A stretch of DNA of 64,000 bases from Breviolum minutum Mf 1.05b.01 (Eukaryota; Sar; Dinophyceae; Suessiales; Symbiodiniaceae): NCBI GenBank assembly GCA_000507305.1, contig DF240846.1, positions 1-64,000 on the forward strand, given 5' to 3'. The notes under the pieces are model-generated. The model ran no database searches. It was not told the DNA's origin and saw only the letters and a program-made list of their open reading frames with translations. Shown here one piece after another: positions 1 through 11,010 of this stretch. The first letter of the stretch is position 1, and each line of letters starts with the position of its first letter. Both the position numbers and the translations under genes were made by a program.

Positions 1-1023
1 TATTGGTGGTGGTGGCCTAACACTACCTACCCAGACATCTTCTTTGGGAGGTGATGGAGGTGGTGGACCCGGAACAAAAACCTCAGGACGTGATTCCGCC
101 GAAAGGAAAGAGCTTTGTGATTCTTGAGACTCCCCTGTTTCTCCTACAATCCTACCTCCAACCAATTGAGATTCCATACTAGCCAACCCTTGTCGAAACT
201 TCTCTTCAGCTTCACGCAAACAGCGAAGTCTAAACAACTCAATGGGGTCAAGTTCAACCTGATCTTCTTTACGCCAAGCCTTTTGGGGGGTAGAAGAATT
301 CGACCCTTGATGAACACCCAAAGATCCCACATCATATCCTGTTCCATAGAGTTCACGGAGCACTTCTTTTTGAACCCCGTGACTCCAAAAAGGATTCACC
401 ACTGGTCCCGCTTGAGAGCCGTTACCTACATTCGGATCTAACCCTGGGGGTCCATCACCTATGTAGTACTTTTCAGCTCCCCCTGAACCAACTCTTCCCT
501 GAGCATCAATTGAGGGAGTCATTCCCGTTTCAACCTTCACCAATCCAGGTTCTACCCGGCTCGCACCAGAACCACTTCCCCGACCCTTCCCAGTGGACTC
601 CCTAGAAACGCGATCATCACCCGTCTCTTCCATTGGGGGTATTTCAGTCCTATGTGGTCCATCAGCCCTAACCGGATTCCCAGACTGGCTAGAATCTCTA
701 ACCTCCACTCTTTTGACACCCAAACCAACACCTTGAACCATCGTGGGGTTATCTTTGACAACACCACTGACTACAACCGGAGGTCCATTTGAGGACAGTG
801 ACAATGGTGGTCCTACAGGCCCCAAAGAATCTAGCAACCCTCCCCCAGATCCTCTGCCCGAAATGGAGACTTCGATTGCCCTCGTTTCGTTTGGTTCCTT
901 CCCACCCTTGTCTTCCAACAAGTCACGCATGAGATCGTCTGCGCAGCCCGCCGCCGAACTAGCCGCCCTGGCCACTCTCGACGCCAATCGCCGTGCAGAA
1001 TCTCGCCCCTGGTTGAACTCCAT
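1..1023 (-). CDS. Retrotransposon gag/polyprotein-like N-terminus, cut by window edge
   Basis: A reading frame with no stop runs from an ATG at 1023 to the left edge, about 341 codons, so the protein continues outside the window. It starts MEFNQGRDSARRLASRVARA, is rich in Gly, Pro, Ser and charged residues, contains NPFWSHGVQKEVLRELYG (about residues 215-232), an acidic/Arg helix around RLRCLREAEEKFRQGLASM, and ends in a Pro-rich stretch (PGPPPPSPPKED). NPFWS followed by a charged helix in a Gly/Pro-rich low-complexity protein is, from memory, typical of the N-terminal (gag) part of dinoflagellate Ty1/copia-type polyproteins. No protease, integrase or reverse transcriptase is in view, so the class is inferred. 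A host low-complexity protein is the alternative. Confidence 0.5.
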   Translation of the reverse strand, partial: MEFNQGRDSARRLASRVARAASSAAGCADDLMRDLLEDKGGKEPNETRAIEVSISGRGSGGGLLDSLGPVGPPLSLSSNGPPVVVSGVVKDNPTMVQGVGLGVKRVEVRDSSQSGNPVRADGPHRTEIPPMEETGDDRVSRESTGKGRGSGSGASRVEPGLVKVETGMTPSIDAQGRVGSGGAEKYYIGDGPPGLDPNVGNGSQAGPVVNPFWSHGVQKEVLRELYGTGYDVGSLGVHQGSNSSTPQKAWRKEDQVELDPIELFRLRCLREAEEKFRQGLASMESQLVGGRIVGETGESQESQSSFLSAESRPEVFVPGPPPPSPPKEDVWVGSVRPPPPI

Positions 1024-1062
1024 GGCGCAGTGTCACAACGTTGGGCTCATAACCCACGGGTT
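1020..1062 (+). other. tRNA-Met(CAT)-like anticodon arm, possible primer-binding site
   Basis: On the plus strand GGCGCAG (1024-1030) is followed by GTTGGGCTCATAACCCAC (1040-1057), which matches the D-stem strand and the anticodon arm (loop CTCATAA, anticodon CAT) of initiator tRNA-Met. No T-arm or acceptor stem follows, so it is not an intact tRNA gene. It overlaps the start of the minus-strand gag-like frame. Some copia-type elements are primed by an internal tRNA-iMet fragment, and the minus strand here would be complementary to that tRNA. This is an inference from similarity seen by eye. Confidence 0.35.
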
Positions 1063-1252
1063 ACAAAACAGACTGCAGCACGACAGCTCCTTTTTTCCTT
1101 GTGTCGCACTTGAGCCAAATCCATGGCATAGGTAATCACCATCAGAGCTACTTCACACCAGTGGATGTTACTCAGCCCTTAAAGGTAGTTTTTCAAAATT
1201 CGGATAGCTACATCAGACCTTCAGAGGGAATGAACCGCAATAACGATTGGCG

Positions 1253-1369
1253 GGGCTCCCTGAAACTAACAACAACAAAACTCCTAAAAATGGATGGTTG
1301 GAAAATGAAGTTTCCTTTTGGGGTCTTGCCAACTTTCAGGTGCATTTGCTGTTAGTTTCAGGGAGTGTA
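1253..1369. repeat. MITE-like foldback element, family F5
   Basis: The ends are complementary: CTCCCTGAAACTAAC at the left and GTTAGTTTCAGGGAG at the right, about 115 bp apart, with a second inner complementary pair. Other F5 copies lie at 8523, 16199 and 27590. No coding content. Confidence 0.65.
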
Positions 1370-2600
1370 TTTCAGCACGGTGCGTGAAATCACTCCAGTT
1401 ACGATATAAAAAACCCAAGATCTTCAAAAGTAGAATGATCCATTTCCGGTGAACTGCCACCAACAACGATGTAAATTGGCGTTAACTTATGTTGCGATTC
1501 GGAAAAGTAGCTGTTGCTTGGAAGATGGGAACTACTGCAAAAAAACATGCAAAATACATGTCCATATAAAACCTCCTTCCTGTTTGATTGATGACGCTCC
1601 AAAATGATTGTACAAGAAACTGAATTTTGGATACAGCACATGATGACACAACTTTACAAAACACCTACATTACCTACACACGGATATAACGTAGAACTTG
1701 CCTCCTTCGATATTGATAGAACATATACATACAATCATACAAGTGTTAGTATCAATGACAACTATATAAAACACCTACTACTATCTTCATGAAATTCAGT
1801 CAAGCCTGATAACGTTCAATATCTCATATGCTCTGAATGTATGGAACATATTTACCTACATGTGGCTTTAGCTTATGGTTTTCATGTAGGTAAATATTCC
1901 TAATCCATTCGGCGCATATGGGTATCCTTTTCCAACAAGGCCTCTTTTTCCAAAGACTTGATCTCATTCAAATGAGGTTCCAGAATTGAGCGGGCCTTGG
2001 AGATATGATTCGGCACACAAAAACGTCGAAGACAATGGCTAGTCAACCTACCCGTGCACCCCCCCTGACCTAGCCCCCTAAACGAAATACAGGTTTAATA
2101 GCCAGCCTTATTAAGCGAACACCAACGGTTAATAAGCCCTTAATAAGGTCTTATTTCTCGGGGGTGGTTGATGAGTTTATCCCGTACCAATATGGGAACC
2201 AATGGGAGTTGCCCGACCCCAGTACATATGAATTTTGTATGCACCCAATTTCTGGTGGCCGACAAAAAGCCGATTTGAGTTGCAGAGTTGCAGAGAATGG
2301 GAGCTGAATTAGAATCAAAGTACAACAAACAATTCAAAAAACCTATGTAAGCTGTATGCTGGATACGGCTTATTTAAGGGAAACCTCACCCTCAAAACAG
2401 CCTTATAAGTTACAGTACCTCCATTTTGGGTACCTGAAACTTTTGGTGAAAAGACGAAAAGTCGAAAAACATGAAGTGATATGTAACCTTTACAGGTCTC
2501 GCTCAGATGATACATCCTGATAGCAATGCACATCTCAACCAATGGAAGACCAAATGAAAGAGCCAAACAAAGTTGGAAACCTACGCGAACACTTACTTGA
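1370..2600. other. Non-coding accessory DNA with foldback fragments
   Basis: No convincing exon is visible. The stretch contains an F2 palindrome at 1824-1923 (CATATGC...GCATATG ends with a GTAGGTAAATATTCC core) and an F10 element with TTAATAAGG arms at about 2085-2165. The rest is unassigned AT-rich sequence. Confidence 0.4.
1824..1923. repeat. Palindromic MITE-like element, family F2 (diverged)
   Basis: An arm carrying GAACATATTTACCTACATG is mirrored by CATGTAGGTAAATATTCC around a short AT-rich loop. The flanks CATATGC/GCATATG extend the inverted repeat. F2 recurs through both flanks with the core GTAGGTAAATATACC. Confidence 0.55.
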
Positions 2601-2625
2601 AATAACTCTTGAAATGCTCAACAAA

Positions 2626-2725
2626 TGGTTAATTGGTGGTTTGGGGCCCGGTTGTTACCCTAAGAATCCCAATCCCATTCATAATGGGATTCCAAGCAGC
2701 CGGGCCCCAAACCACCAATTAACCA
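2626..2725. repeat. Perfect 26-bp-arm hairpin element
   Basis: The left arm at 2626-2651 (TGGTTAATTGGTGG ... GGGGCCCGG) is an exact reverse complement of the right arm at 2700-2725. The 48-bp spacer is itself palindromic (AATCCCATT...AATGGGATT). Perfect arms suggest recent insertion or strong constraint. No other copy was recognised in the window. Confidence 0.75.
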
Positions 2726-2825
2726 CTACCTGAAATGCTAAATGTAAAATACTAGTTGGTGGTTCAACCACCCATTGGACAAATATTAGTCAGATTGGAA
2801 AATACAAATTAGATAAAACCACCAT

Positions 2826-3362
2826 CTAGTAAATGTACCCAAAAATACATGTACTTAATGTACTAAATTGCTGATCTGTCTGGAGCTCTGAAATGTGAAG
2901 GTGTCTAACGTGACACCGAAAGTCAGGTATGTTGCTCAGTTTTGCTAACTTCGGCAGGATGGTGTTGGACCACTCTTCGTCCTGAGACCATGAAGCGAGG
3001 ACGCTCTGAGTGGTAAACTGGGACAGCATGCCCTCAACGAGTTACTCCGTGTCGTGATCTTGGATAACCTGCGATTTGATGAGGTGATACGACAGGTTAA
3101 CAAGTTCTTCTTGCCAGTATTGCTGGCACTCATCGCTCGTCACTTCATTAACGAAGGCTGGAAGTCCTACGGATGCAGAACTAGCCACGGTGCCAAGACT
3201 ACTAAAAGATGATGTTGTAAGGGCTGGACAGGCATACGATGTACTGTTGGATACTGGCGAAGAGAAGGTCCAACAATTTCCGGTCAATTTGGAGGGTCCC
3301 TCATTTTGAGATATACACATTTCCAAAGAGTTTTTGCCATGAAAGCCATACAAATAAATCAA
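2826..3362 (-). pseudogene. Coding-like minus-strand block interrupted by a stop
   Basis: One frame reads as plausible protein on both sides of an in-frame TAA at 3042-3044. Before the stop it includes AFVNEVTSDECQQYWQEELV, and after it includes LASWSQDEEWSNTILPKLAK. The continuity of an acidic/Trp-containing sequence across the stop suggests a decayed exon or a sequencing error rather than chance. No family recognised. Confidence 0.35.
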
Positions 3363-3574
3363 ATAATCATTAAAAGCAGGTGGAATCCTAGATTACGATA
3401 AATTAGTTTTTGTTGGCCTCTTTTACATCATTGAAATGTAACAAATAGACACAATGAATGACGCCCTATTTTCTTCAACCGGAGATACATTTTCCAGGGC
3501 CCATCATTTTTTGCTATCTATCTCAACTCTCAGGGGTTGATGTTAAAAACCCACCGACCAAGAGGGACACATAG

Positions 3575-3654
3575 CATCCATGTATGGTATATTTACCTAC
3601 AGTTACCATAAAACGATCAACCAAATGTAGGTAAACATACCATGCTTGGATTGT
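3575..3654. repeat. Palindromic MITE-like element, family F2
   Basis: CATCCATGTATGGTATATTTA at the left is mirrored by an imperfect copy, TAAACATACCATGC, at the right. The inner arms are CCTACA...TGTAGG. Confidence 0.65.
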
Positions 3655-3680
3655 ATGTCGAGTTTTGCGAGTGTGAAACA

Positions 3681-3782
3681 CTAGTTGGTGGTTTCAACCT
3701 CTTTGAAAAACATGCTCATCAAATCGGATCATCTCCCCAGGGCTCGGGGTGAAACTAGAAAAATACTTGAAACCACCACCCA
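3681..3782. repeat. MITE-like foldback element, family F1
   Basis: It begins CTAGTTGGTGGTTTCAACC and ends TTGAAACCACCACCCAG. The interior contains the family-specific AAACATGCTCATCAAA and a CCCC...GGGGTGAA pair. F1 is the commonest family here, with about twenty copies by eye, all outside 32-49 kb. Confidence 0.75.
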
Positions 3783-3900
3783 GAAACCATCTTCAAGATT
3801 GGCAAAGGTTTCCAAGAAAGCAAACTTCATGTCATGTAAACAAACCTTCAAAATTCCAAAACACCATCAATAAGGTCAATCTTAAATTACCAGGGGCCTA

Positions 3901-4033
3901 TACTAGGATGTCCCAGGAAGTTAGGAAATCGTTGGTAAATGGGCTACTGTATCTACTTATAAATTGGAGAGTATACTGGGGTTATAACCCACTGATCCTA
4001 ACCATTCACTAACTTCCTGGGACATCCTAGTAG
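3901..4033. repeat. MITE-like foldback element, family F3
   Basis: TACTAGGATGTCCCAGGAAG at the left is exactly mirrored by CTTCCTGGGACATCCTAGTA at the right. The interior has TTATAAATTGGAG and GGGTTATAACCCACTGATCC, shared by all F3 copies. Confidence 0.75.
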
Positions 4034-4405
4034 TATACCAATAGCCCCAAGAAATCCTAATGTATCAATCCCATGGTTTCTACCAAGTCGCTTCATCTTC
4101 AGCCGGCGCAGCCTCCAAAGCCTCTCCCAGAAAACGGCGAGCCGTAAGATATGGGTCAACCGGTTTAACAATAATTCATTCATAAAAATCAACCATTCAC
4201 ATCAACCACCTTTTGATTTCAACGTTCACATGAAAAAACTAAACAAACCAATTGTTTCTAGTCATTGTACCAACAAAAATTCCCATTCAAATCAATTCAC
4301 TCAACCACGCGCCGCGCCTGAATCAGTGGGGAGCGTGAACCCTTTGCGGCCTCAAGTAGGCTGTGTTTGAATTCGCATGGCAGGCTGTGGGTGCACTACA
4401 GTACT

Positions 4406-4641
4406 AAGGATGTCCCGTTGGAAGTTAGGATCAATTGCTAATACACCCCCGAAGTTTAACAGTTCGCCCCTGCAAAAATGGTGGTTGGAAGACTACTTTC
4501 CCATTGGGAAGGTAACTTTTCAGGGGCCATGTTAAACTTTGCCGGGGTACATGGGTTATAACCTACTTATAAATGGAGTATATTAGGGGTTCTAACCCAC
4601 TGATCCTAACCATTGATCCTAACTTCCAACGGGACATCCAG
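4406..4641. repeat. F3 element interrupted by a nested F6 element
   Basis: The F3 left end AAGGATGTCCCGTTGGAAG and right end CTTCCAACGGGACATCC are present but lie about 235 bp apart instead of about 125. The excess is an F6 element at 4443-4551. Confidence 0.7.
4443..4551. repeat. F6 foldback element nested inside an F3 element
   Basis: The ends are TACACCCCCGAAGTTTAAC and GTTAAACTTTGCCGGGGTA, with inner arms typical of F6. Removing it restores a normal-length F3 element, so F6 inserted after F3. Confidence 0.65.
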
Positions 4642-4972
4642 TGGAAGGCAAAAGCACAAATGAGACACAAAAAAATCCTCAGACACTTTCCATGTACAGT
4701 AGTATTTCATCCCGTATATGATAGAAAGACAGTTATATGCCCTAACTGGTAGTTATATTCCCTGTATACCCAGTTAAATAACCCCTTATAATGGTTTATT
4801 CATATACCCTAAACAACCAGGGGCCATTTTTGTTATTAAACAAATGGTATCTTGAAACCAAATATGGAAGCTAAGGCCTTCTCCTTAACACCGATCCTCA
4901 CAAGGTTTTGATGGAAAACTACTAGTAGTGGCTCATGAGAAGTCGCTGTAAGTTGGGTTATAAATATACCCC

Positions 4973-5062
4973 TAAGAATCCAGGTATGACCTAAGGATTA
5001 CCCCGATCCATTCCTATTCTTTTCGGATGAGATCGGAAGCGGGAGGGGTCTGGATTCTTAGG
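4973..5062. repeat. Foldback element, family F9
   Basis: CCTAAGAATCCAGG at the left and GGTCTGGATTCTTAGGG at the right form an imperfect inverted repeat. Similar pairs are at 9949-10050 and 29312-29423. Confidence 0.5.
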
Positions 5063-5164
5063 GCTTGGGACTTTGCGTTGAAATTATGTCCAAGGGCAAA
5101 ACAAGGCTTGGGAAATTGAGCAAATGAAAAAAAGGGTACCTGCGTTGTTGCGGTTTTTTTCCTT

Positions 5165-5275
5165 ACTTGGATGTCCATGGAAGTTAGTAACTAGTTAGTA
5201 AGTTGGGTTATAACCTACTTAAGGGACTTATAACCTACTTATACAGGGGTTATAAGCCAGTTACTAAGTACTATA
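5165..5275. repeat. F3-related element, right end degraded
   Basis: The left end TACTTGGATGTCCATGGAAG and the internal repeats of GGTTATAACCTACTTA are present. The expected right-end CCATGGACATCC is missing. Confidence 0.45.
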
Positions 5276-5404
5276 GGGGTTGAGATACTCCTTCCGCCGT
5301 GAATTCTGTTGAACCGTTGGCCCTGCCTGTGCCAGGACCGAGGTCAGTAAGGCTGCGGAGCAGAGCACCCGGAGCATGACCTCGCCGGCGGGGCCGGGGT
5401 GGTG

Positions 5405-5520
5405 AAAAACACCTTCCAAAATCCTCCAAATACCTTGCGAGTAGGTGTGAAAGGGTCTCTAAAGGCCGAACCTCAGGAGGTGTTTGTGGGTCCAAACACC
5501 TACTGACCAGGTATTTGGAA
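5405..5520. repeat. Foldback element, family F12
   Basis: CAAAATCCTCCAAATACCTTG is followed about 80 bp later by ACCAGGTATTTGGAAGACTAG, giving imperfect inverted ends. Other copies are at 17345-17475 and 57034-57152. Confidence 0.5.
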
Positions 5521-6130
5521 GACTAGCGATTAAGGTGCTTATTATACACCATCCCTTACGGTTCAAACAGAACCAATTTTTTCAACCTGAAACTAACATT
5601 TAGTTGTTGCAAGGTGGGCGTTTCGAGCCGATTCGTTGTAAATCTTAGGGTGAAATTGGGACCCCTATAATGAGCTGAAAAAATAGGTAACTGGGGTTTA
5701 TTTGCATTCTCCCCCAAAACAAACGGCTGGAACCTGAACATCATCCCCGAAATGAAAAGGAAAATCATCTGAAACAAACCCTCATTTCGGGTTCCATCTT
5801 AATTTTTGGGTGTGTGTGTGTGTGTATATATTCATGTATTTAGTTTATTTGTTTATTTGTTGTTCTGGTTGTTCTTGTTGGTGGTGTTGTTGTTGTCATG
5901 GGAATAGCGGGCCTTACTTGGGGATTAGTGTGGGACAATGATGGGCCTCATGGGTTTCTCCCTAAAAATGGAAGGTTTTCCTTCATTTGCTGCCTTAAAG
6001 TCAAGGTCCTTGTGGTACCTGAATTCGTAGCTATATAAAAGTCGGTTCCAAGATTACTTAAGAGACCTTTCCTTTAACAGAAAATGTTTCACAACTCCAC
6101 CCCCCCTGACTACATGCTCTCTCATTTAAA
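5521..6130. other. Non-coding stretch with low-complexity tracts
   Basis: No supported exon. It holds a (GT)n run near 5810-5826 followed by T/G-rich low-complexity sequence to about 5897, and an F6-like fragment (GGCTGGAACCTGAACATCATC) near 5725. Confidence 0.4.
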
Positions 6131-6139
6131 CCACCAGTA

Positions 6140-6249
6140 TACCCATAGAATCCATGTATGGTATATTTACCTACATTTACCATAAAAGTCAACCATTAAT
6201 GTAGGTATATATATATAAATATACCAGTCCCATGGATCCTATGGATATA
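6140..6249. repeat. Palindromic MITE-like element, family F2
   Basis: CCATGTATGGTATATTTACC is mirrored by a GTAGGTATAT...ATATACC right arm and closed by CCATGGATCCTATGG. The right arm carries an expanded (AT)n. Confidence 0.6.
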
Positions 6250-6453
6250 TGTCACTCTTAAACCATCACAAATAAAATGGCGGATTATCTTCATCTAAAT
6301 GGCCCTGAAGGTCATACAAAAACTGCCCCCCAAAACCTTGGGAAATCTCAGGCTAATAAACCTTTATCCACGATGAACCAACATTCGAAGCCGGAAGTGA
6401 TCTGAATTTATTGAAGTTTCGGATGGCGAGTGGATTCGGACTTGCTAATGGCC

Positions 6454-6602
6454 ATACTTGGATGTCCGGTTGGAAGTTAGGATCAATGGTGAACGGATCA
6501 GTGGGTTATAAGTCATAACCCGAATGTACCCCATTTATCAGTAGGTTATAACTTATAACCCATTTACTAACCATTGATCCTAACTTCCTGGGACATCCTA
6601 GT
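6454..6602. repeat. MITE-like foldback element, family F3
   Basis: TACTTGGATGTCCGGTTGG at the left and CCTGGGACATCCTAGTA at the right enclose GTTATAAC-rich F3 interior sequence. Confidence 0.65.
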
Positions 6603-6660
6603 ATATCAGATGAATAGATTTTAAAAGACTCTGGAAGTTAATTAAGGTCCATCTTTTAAA

Positions 6661-6770
6661 ATATACCCCCCAAAACTAACGGCTGGAACCTGAACATGTT
6701 CCCCTTGGAAAAGGAGAAACCTCTACAAACCCACCAATTTTTGGGTTCCATGTCAGTTTTCAGGGGTGTA
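6661..6770. repeat. MITE-like foldback element, family F6
   Basis: TACCCCCCAAAACTAACGGC and CAGTTTTCAGGGGTGTA are inverted ends. The inner arms GGAACCTGAA and TTGGGTTCCA are complementary. Confidence 0.55.
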
Positions 6771-8522
6771 CTCCCCTGGAATTGTTGATTGATAAATCCC
6801 ATCTTTTTGGATCTTTTCGGAAGCAATATCTAAAAAGTAGTCTTCAGACAGGGGGAAAGCTTGCATTCTCAAGTACTACCCATTTTGCCTATCACTTTGT
6901 GGATAATTCAAGAAATCTTGCGGATATCACTTGAGCTACAAAAAAAACCTTATTACCTTCCATTGTACTGGTTGCTTAATAGGGATCCTTGTATTCGTTT
7001 ATAATCCCCACAAAATTGGGTAGTATAACCCTCATTCATTCTTTACTGAGGATCCTTGTTTCATACTTTTTTTATAGTCCCCAGATAACAGACTGGGTAG
7101 TATATACCCTAAACAACCAGGGTTTTTTCATTGCTCACCTAAGACTTTTTCATCTTTTTCCGTGTTCAAGAAACCTCGTTGGCGGCGACCCCAATGGTCC
7201 CCCACCTTCCAAATATACTTTGAGCCAAGATGAGGCGAGAAGGATCTAACTGAGAAAAAAACACAAAAACAAAACCTGAAGTCTACGGGTTGAAGTCAAC
7301 AAACATAAAGGGTGCAAAATTTACCTGTATATATGTATTTTAAGAACATATTGCTCAATTATATGGGTGTTTCCTTAAATGGTGATACCCCCAAAACACC
7401 CCAAAATGATCATTTTTAGTAGGAAAACCAATGGTTGTTGGGCACCACTATTTTTGGAAACACCCATCCATATAGGTCCTTTCAAGAGCAAATGGAAGGG
7501 AGATACCCTCACCAAACCTGTGCTACATGACCTTTTAGTATCACATTCGTGGAAGGGAGAAAAGCACCCATCATCACATGGGAAAAACCTGATTAAAACG
7601 ACCGATTTGACCCTTACAAAATTGATGCGCACACCATGGCCATGGCATTTGTGTTAAAGGAAAACAATGGACCACAACGATTTGATATGCTTCAAAGTAG
7701 GGTATTTCATCTCATGAAACATGTCTTCCAACATTCACGGATCCAGCAAAGGTCGTCGTTTTGGAAAGGATGACAAGGATCCAATCCTCTTTTTGGGATC
7801 ACATTTGAGACCATCAATCCTACTCCATCAAAAAGGGTCTGAATTCTTAGGGATTCTGTTCAAATCAAAACCCTATAGACATCCAGGAATTAACCTTTCC
7901 CAATCTTTTGGATGGCTTTTCCTAGCGGGGGTACCCTTAAATTACATATATGGACAAAATAATTCTGGCCAAATTTTAATATTTCAACCACCTGGATTTT
8001 CCTGAAATAGCCGGTGATTTTAATAACCATGTCTAGTAAGTCCCCTAACTGGGACCATTGCCCTTCCAAATGGGCATTCATGGCTTATAAATGGGAGATA
8101 CTAACTACTTACTAACTGGGATGATCCTCAAGCATTCTACCATAAGTGGAGTTATAGCTCCTACAAGTAGGGTGAAATTTCACCCCAGTGAAACCCATGT
8201 AAATTTTCCGCCATTTATAGGGCTTATAACACTTATAACTGCACGGCTATGACTGGATTCGGGGCCCACCTTGCATAACCCTCCCCGTTTTTTCCACAGG
8301 CCAAGATCGGACCTTAAGTCGTCAACTTTGCTTGGCATTCGGGTGGAGATATGTTCTTGTTCTTTGACGTATTTGCCCGAGGAAATCCATCGGATTGTTT
8401 TCGAAAAATGCTTGATGAGCGAAGAAATGGAAAACATTATAAAACTCTAACTCAAAAATCTCCAGTTTTGAGATTCCATGACTCAAAACTAAGTAATCCT
8501 CTAACAAAGTCCAAAAAAATAC

Positions 8523-8630
8523 TCTCCCTAAAAGTAACATAGCACCTGAAAATGGGTGGTCGGAAGACTACTTTCCCTTTGGGGAGGCCTATTTTCAGGA
8601 GCTATATACGTTAGTTTTAGGGGGGGTACA
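8523..8630. repeat. MITE-like foldback element, family F5
   Basis: CCCTAAAAGTAACATAGC and GTTAGTTTTAGGGGGGGTA are imperfect inverted ends about 105 bp apart. Confidence 0.5.
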
Positions 8631-8997
8631 TCTTCAGAGTTCCCATTTTGGTCAAAACATGTGCTGAGAACAACCTAATGGGAGTTCTTTGCATGAACCC
8701 TTTGTAAAAACTAGAAATACATCAACAGGCAATTCTGTGTCACTTGAATTTTGGCCATTTGTAGGTGCGTTCCTTCTTCTAGGTGCGTCCCCTTCTTAAA
8801 CGACATCATCTATGGGTGTTTCAGTCGCTTGAAAATACAATGGTATTCACTCAAATACAGTAACGGCCCTGTAAGTGTTGGATATGTGGATTCAAATAAC
8901 AATCATGAGAGTGCATCTTGCCCACAACTGTCATGAACATTGGGGATCATTGAGATTTTTGGACCAAATAATCACCAGAATGCTTCTGAAAATTGGA

Positions 8998-9121
8998 CCG
9001 CAAGTAAATGGATAGTAAATTAATTAGTTATAACCTACTTATAAATGGGGTAGAGTAGGGTGACATAACCCACTGATCCGTTCACCATTGACCCTAACTT
9101 CCTGTCCGGGACATCCAAGTA
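8998..9121. repeat. F3 element with diverged left end
   Basis: F3 interior (GTTATAACCTACTTATAAAT) and right end (CCGGGACATCCAAGTA) are clear. The left end is degraded. Confidence 0.5.
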
Positions 9122-9343
9122 CGGCAACTCATCGCTCACTTACTGCTTCGATTCCGGTGTCTGCCCGGTGGTCCAACCGACCGCAAGCCCTGCAGTTTTC
9201 GTTGGGATGTCCGGATGGGTTGGTGGGTAAACTTCCCCCTTAAAAAAGGTGGGCTAAAAAAACGGGGATCCGGGATCACCCCGAAATCTGAAGGGCTGAA
9301 GAACTTAAGAGTTTTTTACTACCTCATTTGTTTAAACCCATCA

Positions 9344-9440
9344 CATCCATGTATGGGTATATTTACCTAGATTTACCGTAAAAATCAACCAAATGTAGGT
9401 AAATAATGGTAAATATACCAGTCCCATGGATGGTATGGGA
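9344..9440. repeat. Palindromic MITE-like element, family F2
   Basis: CATCCATGTATGGGTATATT is mirrored by a right arm with AATATACC and CCATGGATGGTATGGG. It is one of the most symmetrical F2 copies. Confidence 0.65.
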
Positions 9441-9948
9441 ACGGAAAATCCTCTGAAGCAAACTTCCATGACTTTCGTGGTCCATGTTGTTATCAAGGCG
9501 TAACCAAGCAACGACTACTGTATACCATATACCTGAATTGGTATCTTTCCTGCAGATGGGCAGTGAAATTTAGTAGTAAATCTAGAACATGCTCCTCAAA
9601 AAGCAGAAAATAAAGGCAAACAATCCATAAAGATTCAGGCAATACAGAAAGCTGTGATCAACAAACTAAGTGGGGATACACTGCAAGTCAAAGACCATTC
9701 AAGAAATAGAAATAGTCCACTGGATTTTTTGAATATAAATTCCTACTAAAATCATATTAGGTCTTTTCCAAGAGATCGAATCCCCTGCGTATACTTTCAC
9801 CGTACGGGCCGGTAGAGAAAAACTTGCAAAAACTATCACCACTTCTGATGGGGAAACCGTTCATCGACTTGACTTCTAGGCTTCCGTTGGGGGGAGGGGG
9901 GGTTCCTGGCGGTTTTCCGGTGGGTTTGGGAGAACCTTGAAGGGAATC

Positions 9949-10050
9949 ACCCTAAGGATCTTGGACCCTCCAATGGAAGGGTTTGAACCTGTATAGAAGG
10001 GGTAGGATCCTCAAAATAGCCAGTTTTGAGGGTCCAATGATCCTTAGGGC
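9949..10050. repeat. Foldback element, family F9
   Basis: CCTAAGGATCTTGGACCCTC is mirrored by GAGGGTCCAATGATCCTTAGG about 100 bp apart. Confidence 0.55.
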
Positions 10051-10340
10051 ATAGAGAAACATAGAGAAGATAATGGGGATTGGGGCATCCCTAAGAATGC
10101 CATAAACTCATCTATAGCTGGTGGTTTCAACCCCATTGAAAACCCATTCCTCAAAATGGACATATTATATATTCCCCAAATAGGGGCTGAAATTTCTCCC
10201 CCAACCTTTCCGGGAAAGGTCGTTATAAATTGCCTAGCTTCCTTGGGCCGGGAATGGGTTCCAACTCGCTGTTTGTCACTTGGTGAGTCACTCGTATCAT
10301 GTATATCTCAGGTCTGACGGACACTTGGGCTTGTGATCGG

Positions 10341-10478
10341 TACAAAGGTGGGCCCCTACTAGTTACAATGGGGTGAAATAACTAACTACTATAAGTAGGG
10401 TGAAATAACCCCAGTTGCCCCCTTTGTAGGGGTGATTTCACCCCATTTATAATAAGTAAATCCGGGGCCCACCTTGTA
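10341..10478. repeat. MITE-like foldback element, family F7
   Basis: TACAAAGGTGGGCCCCTACT at the left and GGGGCCCACCTTGTA at the right enclose GGTGAAATAAC/GTTATTTCACC repeats. A second F7-like right half follows at about 10485-10578. Confidence 0.65.
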
Positions 10479-10742
10479 AGTATATACCTACAATGGGGTT
10501 ATTTCACCCCAGTTTCGGCCATCTACCGAGGTTATTTCACCCCCCATTTGTAACTGGATCCTTTTGGCCCACCTTGTATTTGGGTGGAGTTTCCAAAAAG
10601 GTTTGGCAAAAGCCACTGAGATCCCTACTTCATCTTGTAGACAAGCTCCTGACGCTCTGACATGGCCAAGAAATATGGAAGGATTCGAGGACAAGAATGG
10701 ATGTCCCCCAAAAATGGGGTCATAAAACCAACCCAAACCAGG

Positions 10743-10875
10743 TACTTGGATGTCCCAAAAAGTGAGGATCAATGGTTAGTAAATGAATTAAAAACTACTT
10801 ATCAATCGGGTATATTAGGGTTATAGCCCACTTAACTAACCATTTAGATACTAACTTCCTGGAACATCCAAGTAC
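10743..10875. repeat. MITE-like foldback element, family F3
   Basis: TACTTGGATGTCCCAAAAAG and CTGGAACATCCAAGTA are imperfect inverted ends around F3 interior sequence. Confidence 0.65.
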
Positions 10876-11010
10876 TTACTACCGTTGGTGGTTCAGAAAT
10901 TCTGGACTACTTAGAGTGAAGTCTACTAAATGCTTACAGGGTTTTGTACATCCTAGGTTGTACATCAGCAATTAAGCGGAAATCACTCAAAATGATCATA
11001 CATCATCATA

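Noticed and set aside
1040..1057. A complete tRNA-Met gene
   Set aside because: Only the anticodon arm and a D-stem strand are recognisable. No T-arm or acceptor stem follows.
7375..7657. Overlapping frames on both strands at about 7.4-7.6 kb
   Set aside because: They cover an inverted repeat (GGGTGTTTCCTTAAATGGTG ... GGAAACACCCATCC), so they are probably translated foldback sequence.
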